Source of the DNA: Hyphomonadaceae bacterium
GTDB lineage: Bacteria; Pseudomonadota; Alphaproteobacteria; Caulobacterales; Aquidulcibacteraceae
NCBI GenBank assembly: GCA_019753175.1
Contig: JAIELK010000009.1
Span: 1 to 50,310, forward strand
DNA: 50,310 nt
Reading direction: 5' to 3'
Shown here: one piece after another, positions 1 through 7,718 of the stretch
Numbering within the stretch: the first letter of the stretch is position 1
How the letters are laid out: each line of letters begins with the position of its first letter
Position numbers and translations under genes: made by a program
The notes under the pieces: generated by a model
What the model saw: the letters and a program-made list of their open reading frames with translations, nothing else
What the model was told of the DNA's origin: nothing
The model's database searches: none

Positions 1-1
1 G

Positions 2-433
2 GTGAGCCTGAACAAGCTTGGCGACGTGCTTGTGAAGGGCGGCGATCTTGAGGGTGCGAAGGCGCGCTTCGAAGCCTGCAACGCGATCCTGGAAAAGCTT
101 GCGGCTCAGAACCCCGGCAGCGCGGAAGCGCAGCGTGACGTGTCGGTGAGCCTGAACAAGCTTGGCGACGTGCTTGTCTTGGGCGGCGATCTTGAGGGTG
201 CGAAGGCGCGCTTCGAAGCCTCTTTGGTGATCGCGGACCGGCTCGCCCGAGAGAATGAGTCCAGCGCGGAAGCGCAGCGTGACGTGTCGGTGAGCCTGAA
301 CAAGCTTGGCGACGTGCTTGTGAAGGGCGGCGATCTTGAGGGTGCGAAGGCGCGCTTCGAAGCCTCTTTGGGTGTAAGAGAAAAGCTTGCGGCTCAGAAC
401 CCCGGCAGCGCGGAAGCGCAGCGTGACGTGTGG
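2..433 (+). repeat. Three 144-bp tandem repeats inside the TPR gene
   Basis: Copies begin at 2, 146 and 290, each opening with GTGAGCCTGAACAAGCTTGG and spaced exactly 144 bp (48 codons). Long stretches are identical at the nucleotide level. The main differences lie in the linker helix around 79-100, 223-260 and 367-395. The array continues off the left edge. Near-identity of DNA, not just protein, suggests recent duplication or gene conversion. Confidence 0.93.
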
Positions 434-586
434 ACCTCGATGTGGCGGCTGGCGAAGATGGAGGGCAGCGGCGTGACGTGGAGCGAGGTGCTTGTCCGCA
501 TGGAGGCTATGAAAGCGCGCGGCGTGCTGTTTCCGCCGGACGAGCCGTTCTTGGAAGAGGCGCGAAAATTGGCGGCGCAGGCGTGA
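2..586 (+). CDS. TPR-repeat protein, C-terminal part (5' end outside window)
   Basis: The reading frame is open from the left edge to a TGA at 584-586, so only the last 194 residues are seen; the GTG at position 2 is an internal Val codon of the repeat, not a start. The visible part holds three almost identical 48-residue units (core LNKLGDVLV, GGDLEGAKARFEA, SAEAQRDV), which read as helical TPR-type repeats, followed by a unique tail of about 50 residues rich in Met, Glu and Lys. TPR arrays bind other proteins. Arrays of this LGDVL/GDLEGA style often form the C-terminal half of large bacterial proteins with an N-terminal effector or protease domain, but that half cannot be seen here. Function unknown; repeat identity is clear. 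Confidence 0.85.
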   Translation: MSLNKLGDVLVKGGDLEGAKARFEACNAILEKLAAQNPGSAEAQRDVSVSLNKLGDVLVLGGDLEGAKARFEASLVIADRLARENESSAEAQRDVSVSLNKLGDVLVKGGDLEGAKARFEASLGVREKLAAQNPGSAEAQRDVWTSMWRLAKMEGSGVTWSEVLVRMEAMKARGVLFPPDEPFLEEARKLAAQA

Positions 587-1175
587 GGCCGGGATACGCC
601 GCCTTTCTATCCACGCGCGTGCAGCGCCCCGCGCTGAATCTCCAAGACCCTGCAAAAAATCGATCCGACCGGTTTCATGCAATCGTATGATGCGCCCATC
701 TCCTGCACGGGAGGCTCCGGTACCAAGGCCGACAGCGCAGCAGATGCGGTTTGAACGTGATGCGATGGAAGCCCGCGAGGAGGAACATCGCTGCTCCGTG
801 AGCAAAAGGAAGCGGAGGTCCGGGACCGAGGGATTTGGCTCTCGCCCGCACGTCAGCCGGGAACGGCACGCAAGGCGCCAAGGTGCGCCGGATACCCAGC
901 GTCGTGGGTGATCGGTTTGTGAAGAGCAACAGCGGGAGAAGGTCCGCGCCGATCCTCGTTTCAACGCGCAAGCGCTGAGAGCCCATCTGTCCGCAAACGC
1001 ATGGCCACCCGGCGCATCGCCAACGCCTCACGCTGCCGCCGGCTGCCCCAACAGACCGCGCAGGGCGCGCTTCGGCACAACCCCGCAACACTTGTTTTTT
1101 GAAGCTTCAGTCGAAGCGCGCCCCGCTCTCCCGCCTCTACGCCGCCGCGCGCGCGCGTGCGCGCCGCGCGTGTGG
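587..1175. other. 589-bp stretch without a supported gene
   Basis: This lies between the TPR gene stop and the 3' end of the minus-strand gene at 1176. Open frames here (for example 687-911 on plus, 675-1091 on minus) are Arg/Pro/Ala-rich, lack a ribosome binding site and have no recognisable domain. The segment at 1140-1175 is a GC-alternating run. It could be a decayed gene or regulatory DNA; no tRNA or clear terminator is visible. Confidence 0.5.
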
Positions 1176-1832
1176 CTAGCGCCGCGCCGTCACCGTGACG
1201 CCGGCGAAGCTGTCGTCCTGGCTCACATTGCGGTTGCCGACGCGCACCGATTCGGAGCGCTCGACATAAGCGAGCGAGGTCTGCACACCGTTGCGCTCGA
1301 AGGTGACGCCGGCGGAGAGATCGCCGACCTCGACCCGGTCCTGCAGCGCCAGCGCCGCGCCCTGGCCGCCGAACGCGCTGCGCGATCCCGGCTGGTAGGT
1401 CAGCGCCTGGTTTTCCGAAGCGACGAACACGTAGGTGGAGGAGCGGCGGTCGGCGTCGCGCTCGCCGACCAGGCCGCGCCCGATGCGGACGATGGCGCTT
1501 GAGCCTTCATGCATGACATCCCCGTTGGCGTCGGGGGTGAGCGTCGTCTGCTGGGCGATGGCGACGTCCAAGGGCGAGTCGCCGCCGCCCGCACTGAGTT
1601 CGAGCTGCAGTCGGCGCTCGCCGTCCTCGCGCGCGTCGAAGGGCAGGAAGGGGGCTTGGCCGTCGTTGGTTACGGAGAACTCGACGGCGGCGCGGCCGGC
1701 AAGCAAACCGTCCTCCGGGGCGGCAAGCTCCACACCCATGATGGCTTGGGGCTCCGCCGTGGCGGCGCCGGCCAGAGCGGCCGCGATGGCGCCGCCGCAG
1801 AGCGTGATCCAGAGCGCTCGATGTCTCGTCAT
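1176..1832 (-). CDS. Exported hypothetical protein, paralogue of the next gene
   Basis: This 218-residue protein has a clear Sec signal peptide (about residues 1-26, cleavage after AATA). The mature part is rich in charged and beta-forming residues. The C-terminal 90 residues carry the order YVFVASENQAL, DRVEVGDLSAGVTFERNG, TSLAYVERSES, SFAGVTVTARR. The neighbour at 1951-2628 has the same order of motifs (YLFAASEDEAL, GDLQAGVSYERDG, ASLAYVERE, SFTGVTWTMRH), so the two are tandem paralogues in the same orientation. The alternating aromatic/hydrophobic pattern and final Arg/His fit an outer-membrane or periplasmic beta protein. The start ATG is preceded only by a weak AAGG. I do not recognise a named family. 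Confidence 0.75.
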   Translation of the reverse strand: MTRHRALWITLCGGAIAAALAGAATAEPQAIMGVELAAPEDGLLAGRAAVEFSVTNDGQAPFLPFDAREDGERRLQLELSAGGGDSPLDVAIAQQTTLTPDANGDVMHEGSSAIVRIGRGLVGERDADRRSSTYVFVASENQALTYQPGSRSAFGGQGAALALQDRVEVGDLSAGVTFERNGVQTSLAYVERSESVRVGNRNVSQDDSFAGVTVTARR

Positions 1833-1950
1833 GTCACGGCCTTTTCGACCCTACACGCCGGTCAATGCACAATCGCTGCCATATGTTCCGGCGGAAGTTA
1901 AGCCACAAAAGCGAGTTCCCCCGCACAATCGGCGTTACCCGCCGCTTACC

Positions 1951-2628
1951 CTAATGCCGCATTGTCCAGGTGACGCCGGTGAAGCTCTCTTCGTGGCGAT
2001 GCGTTCTTGAGCCGCTGCGAATGCTGTACTCGCGTTCGACATAGGCCAATGACGCCTGCCAGCCATCGCGCTCATAGCTGACGCCGGCTTGCAGATCGCC
2101 GATGTCGACTCGCTCCTCGACGCCGAACGAAGGGCTGACGCCGCCGAAATCGTTGCGCGCGCCTGGCCGCCAAGTCAGCGCTTCATCCTCGGACGCGGCG
2201 AACAGATACCAGGTCGGTTCAGAAGAGCGCTCGTTGTCGCGATTGGACAGCACGCGGCCCAAGCGCAATTCCGCGCCGCTGCTCCGGCCCGAGATGTCGC
2301 CGTCGCGGTCGACCGTCAGCCCCGCGCGCGGCGCGAAGGTGAGGCCGAGATCGTCGGACGCACGCGCGATCACGGACAGCTCGTAGCGATACTGACCGGC
2401 CTCGTCGCGTCCCCGCACGGGGCCGTCGAAGCCGGCGAATCGCGTGGAGCGCGCGGGGTCCACGCGCCATTCGAACCGCTCCTGCTCGAACATGCTGTTG
2501 GGATCGACAAGGTCAACGCCGTCTACGGCGCTGTATGCCGGAGCGCCTGCTTCTTCGGCAGTGGCGATACTCGCAGCGAAACCAAATAACCCGACCAAAC
2601 CAACGACCACGAGCTTGGGTAAGCGCAT
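1951..2628 (-). CDS. Exported hypothetical protein, beta-barrel-like C-terminus
   Basis: The ATG at 2628 was chosen because GGAGGAGATCGCG lies just upstream; the longer frame to 2676 has no such site. The 225-residue product starts with a signal peptide of about 24 residues (hydrophobic VVVGLVGLFGFAASIATA). The mature protein contains ARASDDLGLTFAPRAGL and RLGRVLSNRDNERSS, then the motifs shared with the paralogue at 1176. The last 45 residues also line up by eye with the end of the LpxR-like protein at 42484: GDLQAG against ADYQAG, then W.ASLAYV against WRLAYTYV, then F.GVTWTMR against FGALALSWR. This suggests a small outer-membrane beta-barrel. Function unknown. The two paralogues are 118 bp apart and may share a transcript. 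Confidence 0.78.
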   Translation of the reverse strand: MRLPKLVVVGLVGLFGFAASIATAEEAGAPAYSAVDGVDLVDPNSMFEQERFEWRVDPARSTRFAGFDGPVRGRDEAGQYRYELSVIARASDDLGLTFAPRAGLTVDRDGDISGRSSGAELRLGRVLSNRDNERSSEPTWYLFAASEDEALTWRPGARNDFGGVSPSFGVEERVDIGDLQAGVSYERDGWQASLAYVEREYSIRSGSRTHRHEESFTGVTWTMRH

Positions 2629-2735
2629 CGCGATCTCCTCCCGATTGGTGAGCATGATGTAAGCATGGTTAATCAACCGTTGCCATCGGGGACGCGAAAA
2701 CGGCTGCGCTAGGCGGTTCTGCTGTGGTGGTTAGA

Positions 2736-3278
2736 TCACGGCGCGGGGTGTGGGCGGGGAATGCTGCGCTGCATGATGACGACGTCGAGCGATTTGCCGA
2801 ACTTCACGCCCACGTCCTTGAGCGTGCCGACATGCCTGAAGCCCAATTTCGCGTGTAAGGCGATTGATGCGGCGTTGGCGCTGTCGCCGATGAAGGCGAG
2901 CGCCGAGCGGGCGCCGTCGCGTTGCAGCGTGAGGAGCAGGTCCCGCAGCAAAGCCGCGCCAATACCGCGGCGGAGCGAGGTCGGCGCCGTGTACACGGAA
3001 ACCTCGAAAGCGCCGTCATAAGCGGGGCGATCGCGGTATTGCTGGGCGTAGGCGAAGCCGACGATGCGGCTCATGTCCGCGGCCGGGCAAGCCACCACGA
3101 ACGGCCAGTCGCGTTGCACCACGCGTGACCAGCGCGCGGTCATCTCCTCGAGCGAGGGCGGTTCGGTCTCGAACGAGCCTGTCCCCGTAAGCACGTGGTG
3201 GCCATAGATCAGCTGCACCAGTTCCAGGTCCTGCTGGAAGCAGGGCCGGACAATGGTCTCGGGGCGGGCGTCGGTCAC
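2736..3278 (-). CDS. GNAT N-acetyltransferase, phosphinothricin acetyltransferase-like
   Basis: About 180 residues with the layout of the PAT/bar branch of the GNAT superfamily, which moves acetyl from acetyl-CoA to an amino group. Seen: the N-terminal IVRPCFQQDLELVQLIYGHHV, then TGTGSFETEPPSLEEM, the YRDRPAYDGAFEVSVYTAPTSLRRGIG segment with the acetyl-CoA binding pattern R-R-G-I-G, and the C-terminal LHAKLGFRHVGTLKDVGVKFG typical of this branch. The true substrate (toxic amino acid, methionine sulfone or other small amine) cannot be told. The start is uncertain: GTG at 3278 or TTG at 3284, both without a strong ribosome binding site. It is divergent from the CHAP gene at 3374. Confidence 0.86.
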   Translation of the reverse strand: MTDARPETIVRPCFQQDLELVQLIYGHHVLTGTGSFETEPPSLEEMTARWSRVVQRDWPFVVACPAADMSRIVGFAYAQQYRDRPAYDGAFEVSVYTAPTSLRRGIGAALLRDLLLTLQRDGARSALAFIGDSANAASIALHAKLGFRHVGTLKDVGVKFGKSLDVVIMQRSIPRPHPAP

Positions 3279-3373
3279 GGACAAGCCGGTGGCGCGGTCA
3301 GGGCGCGCTCGTCAAGGCGAACCTTTCGCCGTTCACCGGTTACCAACCCGATTGAGATAGGATCGCTATCGGA

Positions 3374-3961
3374 ATGGTGGGTTGTACTGTGATCAGGCAG
3401 CGCCTTCGGGCGCTGGGCGCAGCCTTTGTCTGCGCGGCGGTCGCGGCTTGCGCTGCAACGCCTGCCCCTGTCATTGGGGTGGCGGCCGGCCCCGCCGCGC
3501 CGCCGGCTTGGTCCTCGGACTTTCCGTTCAGCCCAGAAGCGCCGCCGCGTATCCTCGACAGCGGCTCCAGACTGCAGTGCGTCCCCTATGCGCGGCGTGT
3601 TTCCGGCGTCGAGATCTATGGCAACGCCAACACCTGGTGGGTGCAGGCGGCTGGCCGCTATCCCCGCTCCAGCCTGCCCGCGCCCGGTGCGGTGATGGTT
3701 ACCAAGGGTTACCGGGACGCCAGCCGCGGCCATGTCGCCGTGGTCACGGAGGTGGTCACCAGCCGCATCGTGCGAGTCGACCATGCCAACTGGCTCAACC
3801 AGGGGGAGATCTCGGTCGGCGTTCCGGTGATGGATGTCTCGCCCACCAACGATTGGAGCCAGGTACGGGTCTGGCACGTTCCAGGCGGCCACTGGGGCGG
3901 GCGAGTTTACGAAGTCGAAGGCTTCATACACGCCTTCGCCGCGCCAACTTCGAGCAGTTGA
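3374..3961 (+). CDS. CHAP-domain lipoprotein, putative peptidoglycan amidase/endopeptidase
   Basis: 195 residues. The N-terminus RQRLRALGAAFVCAAVAAC is a lipoprotein-type signal (lipobox VAAC, Cys26), followed by a Pro/Ala-rich stretch and a CHAP fold. CHAP enzymes are cysteine hydrolases of peptidoglycan. Putative catalytic residues are Cys69 (LQCVPYAR), His120 (RGHVAVV) and Asn139 in DHANW. The end of the domain reads VRVWHVPGGHWGG. ATG at 3374 is used; GTG at 3389 is an alternative with GGTGGG upstream and keeps the whole signal sequence. It is a close paralogue of the gene at 4156, with the same motifs and spacing. Likely periplasmic, inner face of the outer membrane. Confidence 0.85.
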   Translation: MVGCTVIRQRLRALGAAFVCAAVAACAATPAPVIGVAAGPAAPPAWSSDFPFSPEAPPRILDSGSRLQCVPYARRVSGVEIYGNANTWWVQAAGRYPRSSLPAPGAVMVTKGYRDASRGHVAVVTEVVTSRIVRVDHANWLNQGEISVGVPVMDVSPTNDWSQVRVWHVPGGHWGGRVYEVEGFIHAFAAPTSSS

Positions 3962-4155
3962 GGGCCCTCAGCCCCCAGACCTCCGAAGCTTAGCGTGCGG
4001 ATCACGCACAAGATCTAGTCTTCCCTTTGCTTCGTTTACCATACGAACTGGTTCGTGTCGGTAAGTTCATCAGGCGATTAGGCTTTTCTTAAGCTGCGTC
4101 ACGCGTTCTTGTGTCCCAGTTTGGGGCATGAAGCCTCGTCCGGACCAGAACCCGT

Positions 4156-4809
4156 ATGCTGGATACCCGTGCTATTCTGCTCGCTGCTGCGACCGTTACC
4201 GGATTGACCGCGCCCGTTGAGGCTGAGGCTTTGACCCCATATCCGGTCAGCCTCGCTCTCGATCCTGACCTTCTGCTGCAGCTGCCAAGCGAGCACCTAA
4301 CACCAGCGCCGCAGGCTGAGCCCGTATTCGAGCCGCGCGCCCGCGTCACCAATCGCCGCGCCAACCTGCAGTGCGTGCCGTTCGCGCGCCGCGAGTCCGG
4401 CGTCGAACTCTATGGCGATGCCAGCACTTGGTGGCAGCAGGCCAGTGGGCGTTATCAGACGGCCAACACGCCCAGCGAGGGGGCTGTGCTGGTCATGCAT
4501 GGCTATGCGAACGATAATCGTGGCCACGTCGCTGTGATCAAAGACCTGATTTCGCCCCGCATCATGGTCGTCGATCATGCCAACTGGCTGAACGGGGGCG
4601 AGATTACCCGGGACGTACCCATCATGGACGTTTCCGAGGCCGGCGATTGGAGCGAAGTCCGAGTGTGGAATGTCCCGGGCCGGCATTGGGGCGGGCGCAC
4701 CTATCGCGTGCAGGGCTTCATCCTGAGCGCTCGGGTTGAGGCCGATGACGCGGAAGGTTCCGCGCGTTTGGCGCAACAGCAGGCGACGGACAATTCGCCC
4801 ACGGGCTGA
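4156..4809 (+). CDS. Second CHAP-domain protein, exported
   Basis: 217 residues; a short hydrophobic N-terminus (AILLAAATVTGLTAPVEAEA) acts as a signal peptide with no lipobox Cys, unlike its paralogue upstream. The CHAP domain runs from about 70 to 185, with Cys73 (LQCVPFAR), His124 (RGHVAVI) and Asn143 (DHANW). The C-terminal tail (about 30 residues, Asp/Glu/Gln-rich) is unique. Long blocks match the first CHAP protein (SGVE.YG.A.TWW.QA.GRY), so a local duplication is clear, with divergence of anchoring: one copy probably lipid-anchored, the other soluble. 194 bp separate the copies. The ribosome binding site is weak. Confidence 0.85.
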   Translation: MLDTRAILLAAATVTGLTAPVEAEALTPYPVSLALDPDLLLQLPSEHLTPAPQAEPVFEPRARVTNRRANLQCVPFARRESGVELYGDASTWWQQASGRYQTANTPSEGAVLVMHGYANDNRGHVAVIKDLISPRIMVVDHANWLNGGEITRDVPIMDVSEAGDWSEVRVWNVPGRHWGGRTYRVQGFILSARVEADDAEGSARLAQQQATDNSPTG

Positions 4810-4882
4810 CGACGGGTTTTCACCACCGCCCAACTCCCATTAGTCTCCCCTGGCGTCCGGGACAGGCGACGAGGGGGTGGGG

Positions 4883-5779
4883 ATGACTGGTGCATCAGTG
4901 GCGCAGAAGCCCAAGGCGCGGGCCGCGGCAAAACGATCGCGCGGGGGCATACCGCTCTTCCGCGCGCTGACGCGCAACTGGGTGTGGGATACCTTTATCC
5001 TGCTCTGCATTGTCGCGAACGCCGCCATTCTTGGATACGACGCACACTTCGGCGAAGCGAACCCGCACCACGCGTTGATCGATCGCTGGAACATGTATTT
5101 CCTGTTCATATTCACAGGGGAGCTGGTGCTGGAGTTCTTCGCCCAGGGCCCGCGCGCCTACCTCCGCAACGGCTGGAACATCTTTGATCTCATCGTTGTC
5201 GGCTTGAGCTACATCGCGGTCAATCCGGCGATCTCGGCGTTGCGGACGTTGCGTGTCGTGCGCGTCTTCCGCTTGGTCAGTGCGGTGCCGCAAATGCGGC
5301 GTGTGGTTGAGGCGCTGTTCAGCGCGCTACCTGGCATTTTGGCGTCCTTCGCAATCCTTGCGATCGTTTTCTACATCGGCGCAGTCATGGCGACGACGCT
5401 GTTCCATGACCAAGTTGGCTTCCGCAACTTGGGCGAAAGCGCGCTCAGCCTTTTCGCACTCACCCAGTTCGACGGCTGGGGCGATACCGTGACGCGGCTC
5501 GATGAAGCCCATCCGTTCGCATGGGTCTTTATTCTCAGTTTCACCATTGTCGCTGCGTTCGCCGTGCTCAATCTTTTCGTCGGCGTCATTGTCGAAGCGG
5601 TGCAGCAGGCGCCGCAGGAAGAGATCAAGGAAGAGCTGGAAGAAGTGCAGGAAGGGGTCGATGAAATCCATGAAGCGCAGGATGACGCCGCCAGGATGCA
5701 GGGGCGCATCCTCGAGGAATTGCGCGCGTTGCGCGCTGAGGTGGCGACGCTCAAAAACGCGCCGCCGCCGCCAAGCTGA
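4883..5779 (+). CDS. Voltage-gated-type cation channel, BacNav-like, unusual filter
   Basis: 298 residues with one six-helix ion-channel domain: S1 about 35-55, S2 70-88, S3 98-114, S4 118-140 with regularly spaced arginines (RTLRVVRVFR, then RR), S5 145-172, pore helix and filter 186-201, S6 212-240. The C-terminus (243-291) is a Glu-rich heptad-like coiled coil, as expected for tetramer assembly of bacterial sodium channels. The filter reads TQFDGWGD (Thr194-Asp201) where NaChBac-type channels have TLESW; Asp197 takes the place of the filter Glu. The ATG at 4883 is preceded by GAGGGGG; the upstream GTG at 4877 is less likely. Ion selectivity cannot be read off; an acidic Asp/Gly/Trp filter could favour Ca2+ or be non-selective. 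Confidence 0.87.
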   Translation: MTGASVAQKPKARAAAKRSRGGIPLFRALTRNWVWDTFILLCIVANAAILGYDAHFGEANPHHALIDRWNMYFLFIFTGELVLEFFAQGPRAYLRNGWNIFDLIVVGLSYIAVNPAISALRTLRVVRVFRLVSAVPQMRRVVEALFSALPGILASFAILAIVFYIGAVMATTLFHDQVGFRNLGESALSLFALTQFDGWGDTVTRLDEAHPFAWVFILSFTIVAAFAVLNLFVGVIVEAVQQAPQEEIKEELEEVQEGVDEIHEAQDDAARMQGRILEELRALRAEVATLKNAPPPPS

Positions 5780-5825
5780 TCAATTTGGCTTTGCTATGCG
5801 TATCGGCTAAGCCAGGATGCCTTCG

Positions 5826-6518
5826 ATGTCGGTTTGGTCACGTATAGTCGAGCTTGCCGCGCGCGCATTCGATCCCGAGGCAGAAGCCCCGGAGCATGGC
5901 GAGGAGTGCGCGCCACATTCCAACGATGTTGGCTTTACCGCGGCCGTGATCGGCCTGGCGGCCAAGATGGCCAAGGCCGATGGGATCACGACCGAGGTTG
6001 AGATGGCGGCTGCTGCGCGTGTGTTTCGGCCGCCGCCGGGCGAAGAAGAAAACTTTCAGCGCGCCTTCATGCTGGCGCAGCAAACCGTGCTGGGCTTCGA
6101 TTCCTATGCCAAGCAAATTGGCCGGCGCTACCGCGCGCGACCTTGTCTCTTGGAGGACGTGCTCGACGGCTTGTTCCACATTGCCGGCGCTGACGGCGCG
6201 ATCAGCGATAGAGAGGTGGCCTACCTTGACGCTGTCGCTGGCCATTTCGGGTTCACCGACCTGGAGTTCCGACGCATCAAGGCGACCAATCTCGGTCCCG
6301 ACGCCGGCGATCCGTACGCGATACTCGGGCTGTTGCCTGGAGCGGATATGGAGGAAGTGCGGCGAGCCTGGCGCAGACTCGCCGCCGAGAACCACCCTGA
6401 CCGCATGGTCCAACGTGGCGCGCCGCCGGAATTTGTCGATATCGCGCGCGACAAGACCGCCGCCATCAATGCCGCCTACGCGCGTATTCGCCAGGAACTC
6501 AGCACCCCTGTCGCGTGA
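5826..6518 (+). CDS. DjlA-like co-chaperone: TerB domain plus J domain
   Basis: 230 residues. Residues 36-145 form a helical TerB-like domain with acidic KADG (50-53) and GADG (121-124) turns that in TerB proteins bind metal. Residues 160-225 are a J domain with DPYAILGL, the helix EEVRRAWRRLAAENHPD and an intact HPD motif (190-192), followed by INAAYARIRQEL. HPD stimulates the ATPase of DnaK-type Hsp70. Unlike E. coli DjlA there is no N-terminal membrane helix, so this form should be cytosolic or peripheral. ATG at 5826 has AGG nine bases upstream; ATG at 5817 is the alternative. Convincing family assignment; client unknown. Confidence 0.88.
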   Translation: MSVWSRIVELAARAFDPEAEAPEHGEECAPHSNDVGFTAAVIGLAAKMAKADGITTEVEMAAAARVFRPPPGEEENFQRAFMLAQQTVLGFDSYAKQIGRRYRARPCLLEDVLDGLFHIAGADGAISDREVAYLDAVAGHFGFTDLEFRRIKATNLGPDAGDPYAILGLLPGADMEEVRRAWRRLAAENHPDRMVQRGAPPEFVDIARDKTAAINAAYARIRQELSTPVA

Positions 6519-6591
6519 GCGGCGTCGCCTCAAGCACGCCGTATTGATAGCACAGCGTTGAACTCCATATTGCCGAGGAGGAGTTTGGTAA

Positions 6592-6849
6592 ATGACAGCC
6601 AACGCAGCCGATCTCGGGTCCACGGCGTTCGCAGCGGTTCTCCGCGCGCTTGGGTTGGCGGCGCTCGCGCTGGGCGCGGTTCTGGCGCTCGTGTTTGCAT
6701 TTGCCGCGGCGTTGATCGTGAGTGTGATGGTTGCTGGCGCCGCGCTCGCGATGCGGCTGTGGCCGAGGCGGCGGACGGCGTCCGAGCGCGTCCTCGACGC
6801 CCGTCGCACGCCCTCCGGCTGGGTGGTGGAAAGCGGACGCAAAGTCTGA
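6592..6849 (+). CDS. Small membrane protein, 85 residues
   Basis: A strong ribosome binding site (GAGGAGG, 6576-6582) precedes the ATG. One long hydrophobic region (about residues 14-56, Ala/Leu/Val-rich) can form one long or two short membrane helices. It is followed by a basic cytosolic tail (RLWPRRRTASERVLDARR). No named domain is recognised. It sits between the co-chaperone and the amidase on the same strand. Confidence 0.7.
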   Translation: MTANAADLGSTAFAAVLRALGLAALALGAVLALVFAFAAALIVSVMVAGAALAMRLWPRRRTASERVLDARRTPSGWVVESGRKV

Positions 6850-6888
6850 TCGCCAGCGGCAGATGCGGCGCTATAGTGCTGCGCCGTG

Positions 6889-7650
6889 ATGAAGTTGATC
6901 GACCGTCTTTCTCCCAATTTCGAGGCGCGCGAAGGCGCGATCGATCTGGTCGTGCTGCACTACACCGGTATGCAGGACGCCGATGCGGCACTCAACCGGC
7001 TTACCGATCCCGCGCCGGTGGCGGGCCGATATCCTGGACCTTGGCAACCGAAAGACGTGCCTGCCGATGCACCGCTTGGCCGCGTCAGCGCTCATTATGT
7101 CGTTGACGAAGGCGGACAGATTTATCGTCTCGTCAGCGAGGAACACCGCGCCTGGCATGCCGGTCGCTCTCATTGGCAGGGGCGCACAGACACCAACGAC
7201 CGCTCGATCGGCATTGAGATCGTCAACGGCGGTCACGACTTCGGACTGCCTGAGTTCCCGCAAGCGCAGATCGACGCCGTGATCGCGCTGGTCCGGGACG
7301 TGCTCGCGCGCCGGTCGCTCGCGCCGTCGCGCGTCGTTGGCCATAGCGACGTGGCGCCGGGACGAAAGCTCGATCCCGGTGAAAAATTTCCATGGTACCG
7401 GTTGGCGAAGGCGGGTGTTTCGATTTGGCCGGCGGAGGGCGGCGGCGCCAAGGTCGCGCGGCCGCACGACGTCGCAAGCATCCAGAGCCAGCTCCAAGCT
7501 TTCGGCTATGGACTCGCTTTGACAGCAAAGCTCGACGATCCGACACGTTTCGCGCTGATCAGCTTCCAGCGCCGGTTTCGGCCAGGCCGCATCGACGGCA
7601 AGCCCGACGAGGAAACCTTGGCGCTGCTTGCCGCATTGGTCGAGCGCTGA
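6889..7650 (+). CDS. N-acetylmuramoyl-L-alanine amidase, AmiD/AmpD type, with peptidoglycan-binding tail
   Basis: 253 residues. Amidase_2 fold: VVLHYTG with first zinc ligand His24, SAHYVVDEGGQIYRLV, WHAGRSHW, SIGIEIVNGG (Glu110), then VVGHSDVAPGRKLDPGEKFPW giving His152 and Asp162 as the other ligands. It cleaves the amide between MurNAc (or anhydro-MurNAc) and the stem peptide in cell-wall recycling. Residues 190-250 look like a PG_binding_1 helical domain (IQSQLQAFGYG ... FQRRFRPGRIDGKPDEETLALL). No signal peptide is seen, so it may be cytoplasmic and AmpD-like in role despite the AmiD-like length. Start ATG 6889; GTG 6886 is equally possible, neither with a clear ribosome binding site. 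Confidence 0.9.
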   Translation: MKLIDRLSPNFEAREGAIDLVVLHYTGMQDADAALNRLTDPAPVAGRYPGPWQPKDVPADAPLGRVSAHYVVDEGGQIYRLVSEEHRAWHAGRSHWQGRTDTNDRSIGIEIVNGGHDFGLPEFPQAQIDAVIALVRDVLARRSLAPSRVVGHSDVAPGRKLDPGEKFPWYRLAKAGVSIWPAEGGGAKVARPHDVASIQSQLQAFGYGLALTAKLDDPTRFALISFQRRFRPGRIDGKPDEETLALLAALVER

Positions 7651-7718
7651 ACGGAACGAGAGAAAGCTGTGCCCACGCCGTTGGCATTCCGTTATAAGCG
7701 TGCCGGGCAGAGGCGCGC

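Noticed and set aside
687-911. 74-codon plus frame in the gap after the TPR gene
   Set aside because: No ribosome binding site, charged low-complexity product, no family pattern.
1140-1170. Alternating GC run as possible Z-DNA or terminator
   Set aside because: No T-run and no defined hairpin; looks like plain composition bias.
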